Shown: piece after piece, positions 35,898 to 44,341 of the stretch
Numbering within the stretch: the first letter of the stretch is position 1
Layout: each line of letters starts with the position of its first letter
Assembly (NCBI RefSeq): GCF_005221325.1
Contig: NZ_CP039888.1
Location: 124,001-188,000 of the forward strand
DNA from: Agrobacterium tumefaciens
Lineage (GTDB): Bacteria; Pseudomonadota; Alphaproteobacteria; Rhizobiales; Rhizobiaceae
DNA length: 64,000 bases
Reading direction: 5' to 3'
Notes under the pieces: model-generated
What the model was told of the DNA's origin: nothing
What the model saw: only the letters and a program-made list of their open reading frames with translations
The model's database searches: none
Position numbers and translations under genes: made by a program

Positions 35898-35968
35898 CTA
35901 AGCCCTTGGTATGTCTATCTTTTTCCATTATTTAGCATCCGTTCATAAAACCGGGTTTGACACTTTTC

Positions 35969-37051
35969 TCAAGAAGGTTTGACAACTTTCGTTTTTCGTC
36001 TGTTCACTTCGGCTGCAAAATCCTTCACTGCGGCGACGGTGTTTTTCGACATGTCGGCACGGCGGGAATAGTGCTTTGCCATCGCCTCGGTACGCTGTCC
36101 GAGAACGTTCGCGATGGTTCCGTAGTCCATGTTCATCTCTCTCAGGATGGTCGCGACGGTGTGGCGTAGACCCTTCAGCGTGAGGCCAGGTTGGACGCTG
36201 CCAGCTTCTTCAAGTTTAAGGCGGATCGGTCGCCATGAAGCTCTGAACCCTGAAACCGTCCACGGCTTGCCGTGGGTGTTGGCGCACAAGGTGATTGCCG
36301 AGTGAGGTGGCGCAGCTGCGAGAGCTTCCTCAACAGGCTTCACCAGAGGCAGATAGACCGCTTCACCAGTCTTTCCCCGTCGCGTGTCGATCATGCCCGC
36401 CTGAACCGCTGTGCGGGGCAGGGAGAGCGCGTCTTGCGGATCGAGGCCGTAGAACATCATGAGGGTGACGGCAGGCAGCATATGCGGCGGCAGGGCGGCA
36501 AGAACCGCGTCCCGCTCCGCGTCCATCCACGGCCGGTTCGCTTGCGGCGCGTTCTTCGGGCGTTTGATAGCCTTGATGCCGGTCGCTGGATTGTCTTTCA
36601 CTTCGCCGCGCTCTTTGCCCCATGCGAACAGCAGGGAAAGGACGGTGCGCACGTAGGAGCCGAATTTCCGGCCCTTGCTCTCTCCGGCCTTGTCGCGGAT
36701 CTTGACGATCAGCGGCGGCGTGAAGCTGGTGAGCGGCGTGTCCTCAATGCTTTTCAGGTAATCGAAGCATTTCTGATAGTCGGAGCGCGTCCGGTCGGAA
36801 ATGTCATCCTGAAAAGCACCGCTGGCGCGATACTTCTTGATCAGCGCGCCGAGCGTGCCGGCGCGGGTGATTTCGCTTTTCTGATGAAGCTGGCTTATGC
36901 GGTAACATTCGCCGTAGAACTCCATCGTCCAGAGCGGGAATTTCTCCAGGTCAATGACGGAGCCTGTTTTCCGATGATAACACCGCCACCTGTGAGGCGG
37001 CTTCTTATCCTGAAAAATCTGAAAGCCCTTCGGGCGCTTCCTGTCTGCCAT
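35969..37051 (-). CDS. Tyrosine-type site-specific integrase (element 1)
   Basis: 360 residues. Core-binding domain about 65-165 (LIKKYRASGAFQDDISDRTRSDYQKCFDYL), catalytic domain from about 180. The box II LKGLRHTVATIL holds the conserved H-x-x-[RK] context, then VLGQRTEAMAKHYSR includes the nucleophilic Tyr. The first catalytic Arg region reads MFYGLDPQDALSL, with Asp where Arg is expected in the classic family. I recall similar integrases in rhizobia with this substitution, so it may be a lineage trait. Located 71 bases from the att repeat. Starts by a TAATG overlap with the excisionase-like gene. Confidence 0.85.
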   Translation of the reverse strand: MADRKRPKGFQIFQDKKPPHRWRCYHRKTGSVIDLEKFPLWTMEFYGECYRISQLHQKSEITRAGTLGALIKKYRASGAFQDDISDRTRSDYQKCFDYLKSIEDTPLTSFTPPLIVKIRDKAGESKGRKFGSYVRTVLSLLFAWGKERGEVKDNPATGIKAIKRPKNAPQANRPWMDAERDAVLAALPPHMLPAVTLMMFYGLDPQDALSLPRTAVQAGMIDTRRGKTGEAVYLPLVKPVEEALAAAPPHSAITLCANTHGKPWTVSGFRASWRPIRLKLEEAGSVQPGLTLKGLRHTVATILREMNMDYGTIANVLGQRTEAMAKHYSRRADMSKNTVAAVKDFAAEVNRRKTKVVKPS

Positions 37052-37287
37052 TAGCCGAGCTTCGCAATAATCGCGTCGTCGCCCGAGGCCTCGCCGCCCT
37101 TCAGGGCGTCAAGAAAGGCGTCGAGATCCTGCATATCGTAAACCTTCCCGCCGGACGGCATCGCCACCGGCTTCACATGGCAGTCGATAGGGAATTTACG
37201 GACAGAAAGGCCGCAGTAATCTGCGGCCTCCTTCAGCGTCAGCATGCGCCGGGGCGCAACTCTAATGTTGAGCGTTGCGCTTGCCAT
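37051..37287 (-). CDS. Excisionase-like AlpA/HTH_17 protein
   Basis: 78 residues with a MerR/AlpA-type helix-turn-helix (RMLTLKEAADYCGLSVRKFP). In phage islands such proteins act as recombination directionality factor and regulator of the adjacent integrase. Its stop overlaps the integrase start, and its start overlaps the upstream gene stop (TAATG on both sides), so the three are translationally coupled. Confidence 0.75.
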   Translation of the reverse strand: MASATLNIRVAPRRMLTLKEAADYCGLSVRKFPIDCHVKPVAMPSGGKVYDMQDLDAFLDALKGGEASGDDAIIAKLG

Positions 37288-37826
37288 TAGTTCTGTTCCT
37301 CGATGAATGGCGGAAATCCGTCTCTGATCTTCCGGATTATCTTAGGTGCATAGTTCCAGATTTCCTCGGCGGCTGCGCCATAAACGCAGAAGATCGACGA
37401 AAAATAGAAGCACCCGGCGATAGGCTCGCCGGTCCGGACGTTCACATGGTTGAAGCGCTCAAGCCAGCACTCGACAATTTCATTTAACCTGCCGCTCACC
37501 TGATAAAGACCAGGACCATCGTACTCGGCAAATTTGCGATAGCCTTGTATAGACATCCAGAAAGTGCCATCGCCCCGGCTCTCCAAGTGATGATTACATC
37601 CTGTTGTCTCAGGATGCATTTGCATCAGGATCGACCGCAGCTGCGCCACGCAATCATCCATTTGGCTTTCGAGGCTCTGGGGGACGCGGTCAGTTTTGGC
37701 AGCTGCTTCGGCCACGGCGACGGTCGGGACAGCAGCGGCCGCAGTCGCCGCAAGGAAGGATCGGCGCGACATCGCGCCAATGGCACTTGCGCCACCGGCC
37801 ATTTTCTGATTAATCTTCATACGCAT
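37287..37826 (-). CDS. Tat-exported protein of unknown function
   Basis: 179 residues. N-terminus MSRRSFLAATAAAAVPTVAVAEAAA is a twin-arginine signal peptide with SRRSFL, so it is probably exported to the periplasm. The mature part has no domain I recognise (WMSIQGYRKFAEYDGPGLYQVSG). ATG 37826 is preferred; a longer frame to 37904 is not supported. An exported protein encoded in an integrase operon is unusual. Confidence 0.65.
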   Translation of the reverse strand: MRMKINQKMAGGASAIGAMSRRSFLAATAAAAVPTVAVAEAAAKTDRVPQSLESQMDDCVAQLRSILMQMHPETTGCNHHLESRGDGTFWMSIQGYRKFAEYDGPGLYQVSGRLNEIVECWLERFNHVNVRTGEPIAGCFYFSSIFCVYGAAAEEIWNYAPKIIRKIRDGFPPFIEEQN

Positions 37827-37869
37827 TGAATGACCTTTCACGGGGTTAGGAAAAGCCGACGCTGGTTTA

Positions 37870-38052
37870 CTAGGCCTGAGCGTCGGCTTTTTTCGTTTCA
37901 ACATTGTCGGATATTGCCGTCTGCAACTGGAAGATAATTTCCGAGTTCATGGAACGGCAATTGCGCATCGCCATATCCTTCAACTGTTCGCGCATCCCTT
38001 TCGGGAACCGCAGATTAAATTGATCCACTACTGCTCTATCTGAAAGACTCAC
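37870..38052 (-). CDS. Arc-type ribbon-helix-helix regulator (small)
   Basis: 60 residues, GTG start with GGAGG in front. QFNLRFPKGMREQLKDMAMRNCRSMNSEIIFQL is the Arc/CopG ribbon-helix-helix pattern. It is divergent from a second Arc-type gene at 38156; the palindrome between them (38070-38102) is a likely operator. Together they probably form the element's lysis-lysogeny-like switch. Confidence 0.8.
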   Translation of the reverse strand: MSLSDRAVVDQFNLRFPKGMREQLKDMAMRNCRSMNSEIIFQLQTAISDNVETKKADAQA

Positions 38053-38069
38053 CTTGACGCCTCCTTACT

Positions 38070-38102
38070 GGTATGTCGAGCAGACCATATGCCTGACATA
38101 CC
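38070..38102. promoter_or_regulatory. Arc-type operator between divergent regulators
   Basis: GGTATGTC (38070-38077) and GACATACC (38095-38102) are perfect 8-bp arms of an inverted repeat, with 17 bases between. A further GACATA occurs at 38130-38135. The site lies in the 103-base gap between two Arc-type genes. Confidence 0.6.
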
Positions 38103-38155
38103 ATTGACGTCAAGCAGGATAGTATGCTGGACATATCAAAACAGGAGAATTTTAG

Positions 38156-38779
38156 TTGAAAGTTCCAAGTCGCGGCTCTGACCAGTTCAATTTGCGCCTG
38201 CCCGATGGGATGCGCGACCGCATCGCGCTCGAGGCCGACAAAGCCGGACGCTCGATGAACGCCGAAATTATCGCACGCCTGAGCTTCACTTTGGACAGCA
38301 ACTTGAGTGACAGAGAAACACTCAACAGGACTATCGATGATCAGCGCATGCAATTGCGCGAATACATAAATCAAACCGTCCGCGTCATAACCGAAAAAAA
38401 CAGTCTCGCCTTTGCGCTAAAAAAAGCGGAAGGCGCGAACCGGCAAAATGTCCTGTTTCTCGAAGCTCTTTGCAATCTCCTGGCTGATGACGTGAATATT
38501 CCAGAACACATTCGTTCGTTTGCTCACAAAACGCTGGAAGGTATATTTACTGGGGAAATTCTGCGCGAGAGCGGTCCTGAAGAGATCACCAGCGCAACAG
38601 AAGAGATGAATGAAATCGCGCGGGATGTGAAAGAAAACGCGCGGTCTCGTGCTGAGAGCGACCCATGGGCGCAGGCTTTCGGCAACAACGGCTATTTCAT
38701 CACGAACGATATTTCACAGCGCGACCCTACAAAGATTCCTGATGGGCCTGAGACAAACGGAGATAAGCGCAAAAAATAG
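38156..38779 (+). CDS. Arc-family DNA-binding protein with extended C-terminus
   Basis: 207 residues, TTG start with AGGAG upstream. The N-terminus is a ribbon-helix-helix domain (QFNLRLPDGMRDRIALEADKAGRSMNAEIIARL) like the small divergent protein. The remainder is helical and charged with no known domain. Divergent to the small Arc protein, hence likely the opposing regulator, similar to the Arc/Mnt organisation of phage P22 immunity. Confidence 0.8.
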   Translation: MKVPSRGSDQFNLRLPDGMRDRIALEADKAGRSMNAEIIARLSFTLDSNLSDRETLNRTIDDQRMQLREYINQTVRVITEKNSLAFALKKAEGANRQNVLFLEALCNLLADDVNIPEHIRSFAHKTLEGIFTGEILRESGPEEITSATEEMNEIARDVKENARSRAESDPWAQAFGNNGYFITNDISQRDPTKIPDGPETNGDKRKK

Positions 38780-38809
38780 CGACATTGGCATCCGCCGGCG
38801 GTGCGTCCT

Positions 38810-39301
38810 TTAGATTCGGTACTTCGAGACCATCGCAGGGATCTCACGTTGAAAAGCGAAAAACGCCTCTTTGTAAGGCATGTATGCGTCAGTGAAACCC
38901 TCGTGCATGTTTTTCAAGTCGCCATTAACTCTCCGCTGATTAGCATTTGCCATCCAACCCTCGTACTGAGTGGCCTTGACGTCAATGTCACGTAAAGCGA
39001 CCATAGTCTCTGGAAAATGCATAGACGCTATCGCTATAGCTTTCGAGAGCGGAGAAATTGGAAGCTCCTTAGCTTCGCCGTACACATGAGTACTTCTTTT
39101 AACCTCTAGCCAGTGATCGAATTCAAACAGGGCAGTAATCAGCGTTTCAAATAGTTTTTGGCGCTTCTCCCGCTTGGCTGCCTTCGATGTGAGAGTATGA
39201 GTGACAAGCGGGCCTATCGCCGTGCCAACAACGGCGATCACGCCGCCAACTATTACCGGGCCTAGAACGGCCCAGATCGATGCAGTTGCGCTTGCTTCCA
39301 T
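38810..39301 (-). CDS. Hypothetical protein with N-terminal membrane helix
   Basis: 163 residues. One N-terminal hydrophobic stretch (AVLGPVIVGGVIAVVGTAIGPLV) then a charged helical cytoplasmic part. No family recognised. It sits in the A+T-rich accessory zone of element 1, convergent to the Arc-family gene. Confidence 0.65.
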   Translation of the reverse strand: MEASATASIWAVLGPVIVGGVIAVVGTAIGPLVTHTLTSKAAKREKRQKLFETLITALFEFDHWLEVKRSTHVYGEAKELPISPLSKAIAIASMHFPETMVALRDIDVKATQYEGWMANANQRRVNGDLKNMHEGFTDAYMPYKEAFFAFQREIPAMVSKYRI

Positions 39302-39353
39302 TGCTCACCCTCAAAGAATACGATGAAAAAATCATATCCGGATCGGCATATAA

Positions 39354-39854
39354 CTATTGTAGTTCGCATGCCTTCAGGAACTGGCCGGCCGCTTTCGTCG
39401 AACCATCGGGCGAAATATCAACGGAATGCTTGCTGTCCAGACTTTCGACATGCAAGCCGGCCAGAATCTTCTTTTTTGCGCCGCCGATGGATTTCACGAT
39501 GGTGGCTTTCTGATCATCCTGAACGTCTGCTTTAAAGCCTCCGTATTTCTCATTGTGTTGGTAGGCCTCGCCATCAAGGCGCACTGCTTCACCACTATCG
39601 ACCTTGAGAACAATGACGCCTTTAAGCGAAGTGTCGATATCCTCCTTCATCGGGAAGATGAAAGAGACGGAGACGTTACGCTCGGCGTCACAGGTTATGT
39701 AGACGGATCCGGAAACAGCACTGCCAAGCATGACAGCCGTCTGCTTACCGCTGAATACGTCCTCTTCCGATTTCGTGAACCAGCCGTTGGCAAAAGACGC
39801 GCCAGCCGATGCAAGAAGGAACGCTGCACTAAGCCACGATTTTCGTATCGACAT
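39354..39854 (-). CDS. Exported protein of unknown function
   Basis: 166 residues with a clear signal peptide (SWLSAAFLLASAGASFA-NG). The mature part has beta-type repeats (VSGSVYITCDAERNVSVSFIFPMKED) and resembles small periplasmic accessory proteins, but no family is assigned. Same strand and adjacent to the membrane gene at 38810; start ATG 39854. Confidence 0.65.
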   Translation of the reverse strand: MSIRKSWLSAAFLLASAGASFANGWFTKSEEDVFSGKQTAVMLGSAVSGSVYITCDAERNVSVSFIFPMKEDIDTSLKGVIVLKVDSGEAVRLDGEAYQHNEKYGGFKADVQDDQKATIVKSIGGAKKKILAGLHVESLDSKHSVDISPDGSTKAAGQFLKACELQ

Positions 39855-39928
39855 TTAAACCCCCGAATTTCGATGCGATTATGGATTGAGTATAAGAATG
39901 AATGAACGTTATCAGGGAAAATTCAGAT

Positions 39929-39969
39929 CGCCAACTTGGCGACTTGAAAACTGGTGGGGAATTTCCCCA
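39929..39969. repeat. Two small palindromes in the divergent gap
   Basis: CGCCAACTTGGCG (39929-39941) and TGGGGAATTTCCCCA (39955-39969) are perfect palindromes in the 257-base gap before the lipoprotein gene. The first recurs at 41228-41240. Confidence 0.5.
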
Positions 39970-40111
39970 GCAATCAACCGGGGGGATCTTCTCCCAGTTG
40001 CCGTGTCCGCATCCGACACCCACAATGTATAAGTGTCTCTTGTTTCCCGCTTTGATTGAACGGATAATAATTTTCTGGCAGCTTGTGTTGTTCGATTTTC
40101 GGGGGAAAGAT

Positions 40112-40591
40112 ATGAAATTCAAGAAAGCAATAGTTGCACTGGCGACACTGATGTTGGCCAGCTGCGTACAGTCTGTCACGGTGAAAACGCCATTCAATAC
40201 AGCGGAGCATGAATTCGCCGCCAAGCCAGGTAAAGCGACGGTTAGCGCTCAAGCCTTCATGCGCAGAAATGACGGGATGGTGGTATACGCTGCCGGCAGC
40301 AATGCAATGCTGTTACCAGCCTCAAGCTATGTCCGCGAACTATATGACACCAGTCAAAAGGTCTACGGCGCGCCGCCAGTCACCAATCTTGATATCCGGT
40401 TGAAGGATTATACAAAAATCGCTCAAGCGAACGGAGAGGGAAGATTTTCGTTTCACGGCGTTCCAGATGGCGAGTATCTCGTGGTTACGAACGTCAACTG
40501 GCGGGCTGGTGACAGTACACAGGGCGGCGATCTGACGAAGTTCATCACTGTGAGCAATGGGCAAAACGTTGACGTTATCCTGACTCGCTAG
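40112..40591 (+). CDS. Lipoprotein of unknown function
   Basis: 159 residues. N-terminus KKAIVALATLMLASCVQ is a lipoprotein signal with a lipobox near LASC. The mature part ends with a short beta-rich domain (FSFHGVPDGEYLVVTNVNW) that resembles a carboxypeptidase-regulatory/SdrD-like fold. ATG 40112 follows GGGGGAAAG. Only 15 bases before the membrane protein at 40607, so probably an operon. Confidence 0.65.
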   Translation: MKFKKAIVALATLMLASCVQSVTVKTPFNTAEHEFAAKPGKATVSAQAFMRRNDGMVVYAAGSNAMLLPASSYVRELYDTSQKVYGAPPVTNLDIRLKDYTKIAQANGEGRFSFHGVPDGEYLVVTNVNWRAGDSTQGGDLTKFITVSNGQNVDVILTR

Positions 40592-40606
40592 AGCAGAGGC
40601 ATTATA

Positions 40607-41179
40607 GTGATTGAGCTTGTAAAATCCTTTGCTTCATCGGGTGTAGGTCAGGCGCTGATCATCGCAGCAATTACGGCGATTGTTGCGCGTATTTTCACGC
40701 CCAAAGGCAAGCTGATATGGGGCGTTTCTCACCAGCACCACTACCGCATGCCAAACCTTTCAAACGGTGAAACTTTTCCGGTCGTCACGCAACAGGTCTG
40801 GTTCCAAAACACTGGGCGATCTCCAATTCAGGAAATTGAAGTCGTATTCAATTGGAAACCGCAGCACTTCGAAATATGGGACCCCAGACATTGGGGAGCT
40901 GATTTTCTTCCAGACCGCCGTTTCGTGATCAAGATACCCTCTCTCAACAGCCGGGAGATATTCACGCTATCAATGATCGACACCGTAAATGAGCTTCCCG
41001 CTGTTCTGTCGGTTCGATGGCTAGGCGGCATTGGGAAACAGGTGGAAATGGTACCCCAGAGGCAGTTTTCCACCGTGTTCAATGTGACTGTTTTGGCCAT
41101 TCTTTTCGCAGGGACAATTTCAATATTGTATTTTCTGCTTCAGCTCGTGCTGTGGTTTGTTGGAACGCCTTCGGCGTGA
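40607..41179 (+). CDS. Membrane protein of unknown function
   Basis: 190 residues, GTG start. A hydrophobic N-terminal helix (GQALIIAAITAIVARIFT), a soluble beta-rich middle (FPVVTQQVWFQNTGRSPIQEIEVVFNW) and a C-terminal helix (VTVLAILFAGTISILYFLLQLVLWF). Looks like a two-pass protein with an exposed middle. No family recognised. Probably cotranscribed with the lipoprotein. Confidence 0.65.
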   Translation: MIELVKSFASSGVGQALIIAAITAIVARIFTPKGKLIWGVSHQHHYRMPNLSNGETFPVVTQQVWFQNTGRSPIQEIEVVFNWKPQHFEIWDPRHWGADFLPDRRFVIKIPSLNSREIFTLSMIDTVNELPAVLSVRWLGGIGKQVEMVPQRQFSTVFNVTVLAILFAGTISILYFLLQLVLWFVGTPSA

Positions 41180-41211
41180 GATGGTGTGCTCTCACCGAGC
41201 CAAAGCATGCA

Positions 41212-41256
41212 CCATCGCCAAAAGAGCCGCCAACTTGGCGACTCTTTTGGCGATGG
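41212..41256. repeat. 45-bp nested palindrome in intergenic gap
   Basis: Arms CCATCGCCAAAAGAG (41212-41226) and CTCTTTTGGCGATGG (41242-41256) are perfect complements. The loop itself contains CGCCAA-C-TTGGCG, so almost the whole 45 bases form one palindrome with a central C. The hexamer CGCCAA or its complement occurs four times. The 398-base gap 41180-41577 has no gene I can support; this structure is its main feature. It may be a terminator, protein site or RNA structure. Confidence 0.75.
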
Positions 41257-41577
41257 GATGACAACATTTCTCGTCTGGATTCGTGCGTTTCTCGCAAATC
41301 GCTTGTGGATAGTTATCCAAGCTGGTGACAAAGCCAGCGATTCCAGAGTCATAATGCGCGTGTGCCGGAGAGTAGATGCGCTTAGAATCGCAACAAAGAT
41401 CTACTCCCCGTGCACTGGCGACCCCCGGAAGAGGGAGGACGGCTGCAACCGATCCTCCCTCACCTGTCCGGATAACAACCATTCTTCAACAATCCGTCTG
41501 CCCTGCAAAGCCCCAAGCTGCTTTTTGCAAGCATTTTTGTTAGGAAACCGAACCCCGAATGTGGCGAAGGCATAAAA

Positions 41578-42093
41578 ATGGAAGATCCTGACGACTCTAC
41601 ACTGGTGGAACATTGGACCGACGAAAAACGCCGGGAGCGTTACCAGTACTATGCCCGCGAAAAATACGAATTCTATAAGGCAGCGAGAGAGGTCGCCTTT
41701 AAAGCTAACATTGAATATGGAAAGTGGCTTTTAGCCTCCGGACTAGTTGTTCATGGAGGAGCGATATACGCGATAAACGCTATCAAAGATGGATCGAAAC
41801 CAACACTCATGCATGGACTGCTAGTGGGAGCGCAGTGGAATGTTGCAGGGATCGTGTTCGTTCTAATTGCCGGATTATCGGCTTGGCTAAATTTTCAGTA
41901 CGCTGCGCATATCTACAACGACTGGGCTAACCCACTGATGGTCTACAAGACCGATCAGTTCCCCGAGGACAGTAATAAGGCCGATCCTGTTGGTGCAACA
42001 CGCCTGCTTTCGATATTCGCGGGTCTACTTGCACTATGGGCTTTTGTCGCCAGCGCTGCGAATGTGTTTTTCGCTTTGAAAAGCGCTTATTGA
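41578..42093 (+). CDS. Membrane protein of unknown function
   Basis: 171 residues with an acidic N-terminal part (DDSTLVEHWTDEKRRERYQYYAREK), then helices in about 57-75, 93-115 and 145-165. No recognisable family. It follows the structured gap and precedes the MazF-like gene. The surrounding small orphan genes look like cargo. Confidence 0.6.
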   Translation: MEDPDDSTLVEHWTDEKRRERYQYYAREKYEFYKAAREVAFKANIEYGKWLLASGLVVHGGAIYAINAIKDGSKPTLMHGLLVGAQWNVAGIVFVLIAGLSAWLNFQYAAHIYNDWANPLMVYKTDQFPEDSNKADPVGATRLLSIFAGLLALWAFVASAANVFFALKSAY

Positions 42094-42202
42094 TATCCTC
42101 TGTGAAGATCGCGGGCGCGCATGCGGTATGCGAATTGGAATTGACTATCGGCTTCCTGTTCACTGATATCCGCCATCGGTAAAATATCCAGGCAAGATTC
42201 GA

Positions 42203-42604
42203 TTGATTACTTTCACGCCTTCGCGCGGCAACATCCTCATGTGCGACTTTGACATGGCAACGGTACCGCCAGAGATGCGCAAGCGCCGCCGTGTTATTGT
42301 CCTTTCCCCCAAATCTTATAACAAGCGGCCAAGCATGGCCGTGCCGGGCAAATGCATCGTGGTGCCGCTGTCAGCGACCGAACCCCGCACGCCTCAACCT
42401 TCGCACGTTGCTATTCCTGATGATCGATACGCTAGCGTCACGAAGCCGGTATGGGCGATCTGCGAAATGGTGGCGCACGTCTCCCATGCCCGCCTTGATC
42501 GTGTAGCATCTGGCAAGAAATTCCTGTCTGAAAGCATCACGGCAGATGATCTACAGAGCATCGAAAATGCGCTCAAACATGCACTGGGTTTTCCAGCCGA
42601 ATGA
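42203..42604 (+). CDS. MazF/PemK-family endoribonuclease-like toxin
   Basis: 133 residues, TTG start. The fold pattern is FTPSRGNILMCDFDMATVPPEMRKRRRVIVLSP at the start, CIVVPLSATEP in the middle and WAICEMVAHVSHARLDRV near the end, which follow the MazF/PemK SH3-like layout with the catalytic Arg and Ser/Thr positions plausible. No antitoxin-like small gene lies immediately upstream, so it may be an orphan toxin or paired in trans. mRNA cleavage is inferred from the family. Confidence 0.75.
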   Translation: MITFTPSRGNILMCDFDMATVPPEMRKRRRVIVLSPKSYNKRPSMAVPGKCIVVPLSATEPRTPQPSHVAIPDDRYASVTKPVWAICEMVAHVSHARLDRVASGKKFLSESITADDLQSIENALKHALGFPAE

Positions 42605-42703
42605 AACATCATGCAACATGATGCAACAGCATGGCTTCACATTGGACTTGAATTTTCTGCGTTCACAGACTATATCAAGGTCACTTCCCGAAAGGGGCTT
42701 GCG

Positions 42704-42734
42704 GGCCTGTCCAGCGTGAAAGCGCTGGCAGGCC
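42704..42734. repeat. Hairpin after the MazF-like gene
   Basis: GGCCTG-T-CCAGCG-TGAAAG-CGCTGG-CAGGCC: a 12-bp stem with one bulged T in the 247-base gap between the MazF-like gene and the convergent tail-fibre gene. Possible bidirectional terminator. No gene supported in the gap. Confidence 0.5.
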
Positions 42735-42851
42735 TAAATCATTTCTGGCGACAAGCTTACCGGCCGCCGCCGCCACCTGGTTTGCTGATCTCCGGCGGAA
42801 AGGTGCAGCCCGTGTCGGCGTCTCTCATACCCTTGCCAGCTGCTCCATTCC

Positions 42852-43748
42852 TCAAATAATCATGATTGTTGCAGTACCGGTCATCGGCGGGGAACCGCCC
42901 GTGAGCGCGGCGTTCCGACATGCAATACCAAACTGCAAACGATCGTTTTTAGCTACCCTGAATACGCGGGTGTAGATGGTGCGCATTGTCCGATCCAATC
43001 CGGGGTTGCCGTTGGAAAGGGTACTGTCGACCAACGCTCCATTATTGAAGACCCCAAGGCCGACCGCAGAGGCAAGGGCGGCCTCCTGGTACGCCGAAAT
43101 CGACATGTGAGCGACTCCGTCATATGGTACGGTGAATATCCCGCCAGACAGCGAGCCTGAGTTGTCATAGTCCTCAACCAACGCCGAAGCGAGAAGTGTC
43201 AGATTGTCGATCGAGTTGGGAATTGCACCTGTCGCTAGATTGTAAGCCCCGCTAGCAAGTGCGCGAGTGGCGACGCTTTGAGGACTGGTCACAAGCATGC
43301 GCCAGTTGGTGCCGTCATATCCGAACTCGATGATAGAGTTCATCTTAAGATCGCCGGCCACGACATCGTCGCCAGAGGCCGTCTTTATCGGCCTTACTCC
43401 AAGGCCATTGAGGTTTATCGTCGCTGGACCGGTATTGACGTTCGAGATCTTGACCATGACGATCAGTCCGAGAAACAGGCTGGGTGGAGCTGGATTAAGA
43501 GTTGCGACAATCGCGTTGCCAGTCCCGGCAGTGGCAGCAAAGTTCACCTTGCCGGCCTGCACAGCCTGGGATAACTGCAGCCCATCAGCAGGTACGAGAC
43601 CGGACTTAACCAAGAGGTCCACAAGCTCGCGCTGCGGCTTTTCGATGGCCTTAGCGGGAACCGCGGAGCCGCGAACAGCACCAGGTATATCCTTGTCGAC
43701 GTAAGATGCATCAGGATCAGTCGATCCGTAGGGCGGGTAATATTTCAT
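42852..43748 (-). CDS. Phage tail-fibre/collar protein
   Basis: 298 residues. The N-terminus KYYPPYGSTDPDASYVDKDIPGAVRGSAVPAKAIEKPQRELVDLLVKSG is the segment typical of rhizobial phage tail-fibre proteins. The C-terminal part is beta-rich with a C1q-like shape (AHMSISAYQEAALASAVGLGVFNNG). Presumed receptor-binding or distal tail protein. It is translationally coupled (ATGA) to the small-terminase-like gene, with AAGGA in front of its ATG. Confidence 0.8.
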   Translation of the reverse strand: MKYYPPYGSTDPDASYVDKDIPGAVRGSAVPAKAIEKPQRELVDLLVKSGLVPADGLQLSQAVQAGKVNFAATAGTGNAIVATLNPAPPSLFLGLIVMVKISNVNTGPATINLNGLGVRPIKTASGDDVVAGDLKMNSIIEFGYDGTNWRMLVTSPQSVATRALASGAYNLATGAIPNSIDNLTLLASALVEDYDNSGSLSGGIFTVPYDGVAHMSISAYQEAALASAVGLGVFNNGALVDSTLSNGNPGLDRTMRTIYTRVFRVAKNDRLQFGIACRNAALTGGSPPMTGTATIMII

Positions 43749-44341
43749 TGAAGTATTTCCTTCGTTGCTTGGTCGATGAGAGGATCGTGTTCCGGAGCCT
43801 GGGAGGCCATGGCTTCCATCCGATCAGCAATGTCGTTGCAGAGGTCGTGAGCGATCTTGCGCAGCGCAACCCGAACGCCGTGCACGCCTTCCTTGGCGAC
43901 GATCGACGCCAGTTCATCGGCGCGGTTAGGCAGACGATCGACTATTAGGCTGATCTCGTGCTCAACCGAACGCACGGCTTCATTCAATTTGTCCTGACGA
44001 ACGAGGGATGACACTTCCTCGTCGAGCCGGATTTTATCGCGGCTGACACGCATCCATTCCGCCTGTCGCTTGGCTTCTTCAAAACTGTCACTCTGAAACG
44101 TTTTCTCGGCCGGCGGCGCTGCCATCTTGGCGGGGTTCATGAACCGCTCGCGGTGATGATCGTAATGGGCAAGAGATATCCGAAGCACCCGGCCGCGTCC
44201 GTCGCGATCAACCGGAACACCTTTCATCACGGCGAGGACGGCCTGTATCGTCTTCGAGACGGCCTGTTTCGTCACACTGTCACGGGCAGCGATTTGCTCT
44301 GCTGACCACATGAAAAGATTATCCGGGGTGTCATCGCTCAT
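43745..44341 (-). CDS. Nu1-like terminase small subunit (putative)
   Basis: 198 residues. N-terminal winged-helix of the Nu1/DNA-packaging type (MWSAEQIAARDSVTKQAVSKTIQAVL, then VDRDGRGRVLRISLAHYDHHRERF), followed by a helical middle (AKRQAEWMRVSRDKIRLDEEVSSLVRQDKLNEAVRSVEHE) as in small-terminase proteins. It would bind the packaging site. In a complete phage the large terminase follows, but here the next gene is the tail fibre, coupled by ATGA. Start ATG 44341. Confidence 0.65.
   Translation of the reverse strand: MSDDTPDNLFMWSAEQIAARDSVTKQAVSKTIQAVLAVMKGVPVDRDGRGRVLRISLAHYDHHRERFMNPAKMAAPPAEKTFQSDSFEEAKRQAEWMRVSRDKIRLDEEVSSLVRQDKLNEAVRSVEHEISLIVDRLPNRADELASIVAKEGVHGVRVALRKIAHDLCNDIADRMEAMASQAPEHDPLIDQATKEILQ

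Noticed and set aside
35671..35928. Open frame on the minus strand across tRNA-Phe
   Set aside because: The protein contains NHRHADFQSAALPTELSG, a well-known false translation of the reverse of a tRNA gene.
41186..41575. Coding frames in the 41180-41577 gap on both strands
   Set aside because: They run through the large palindrome, have no ribosome-binding site and no recognisable domain.
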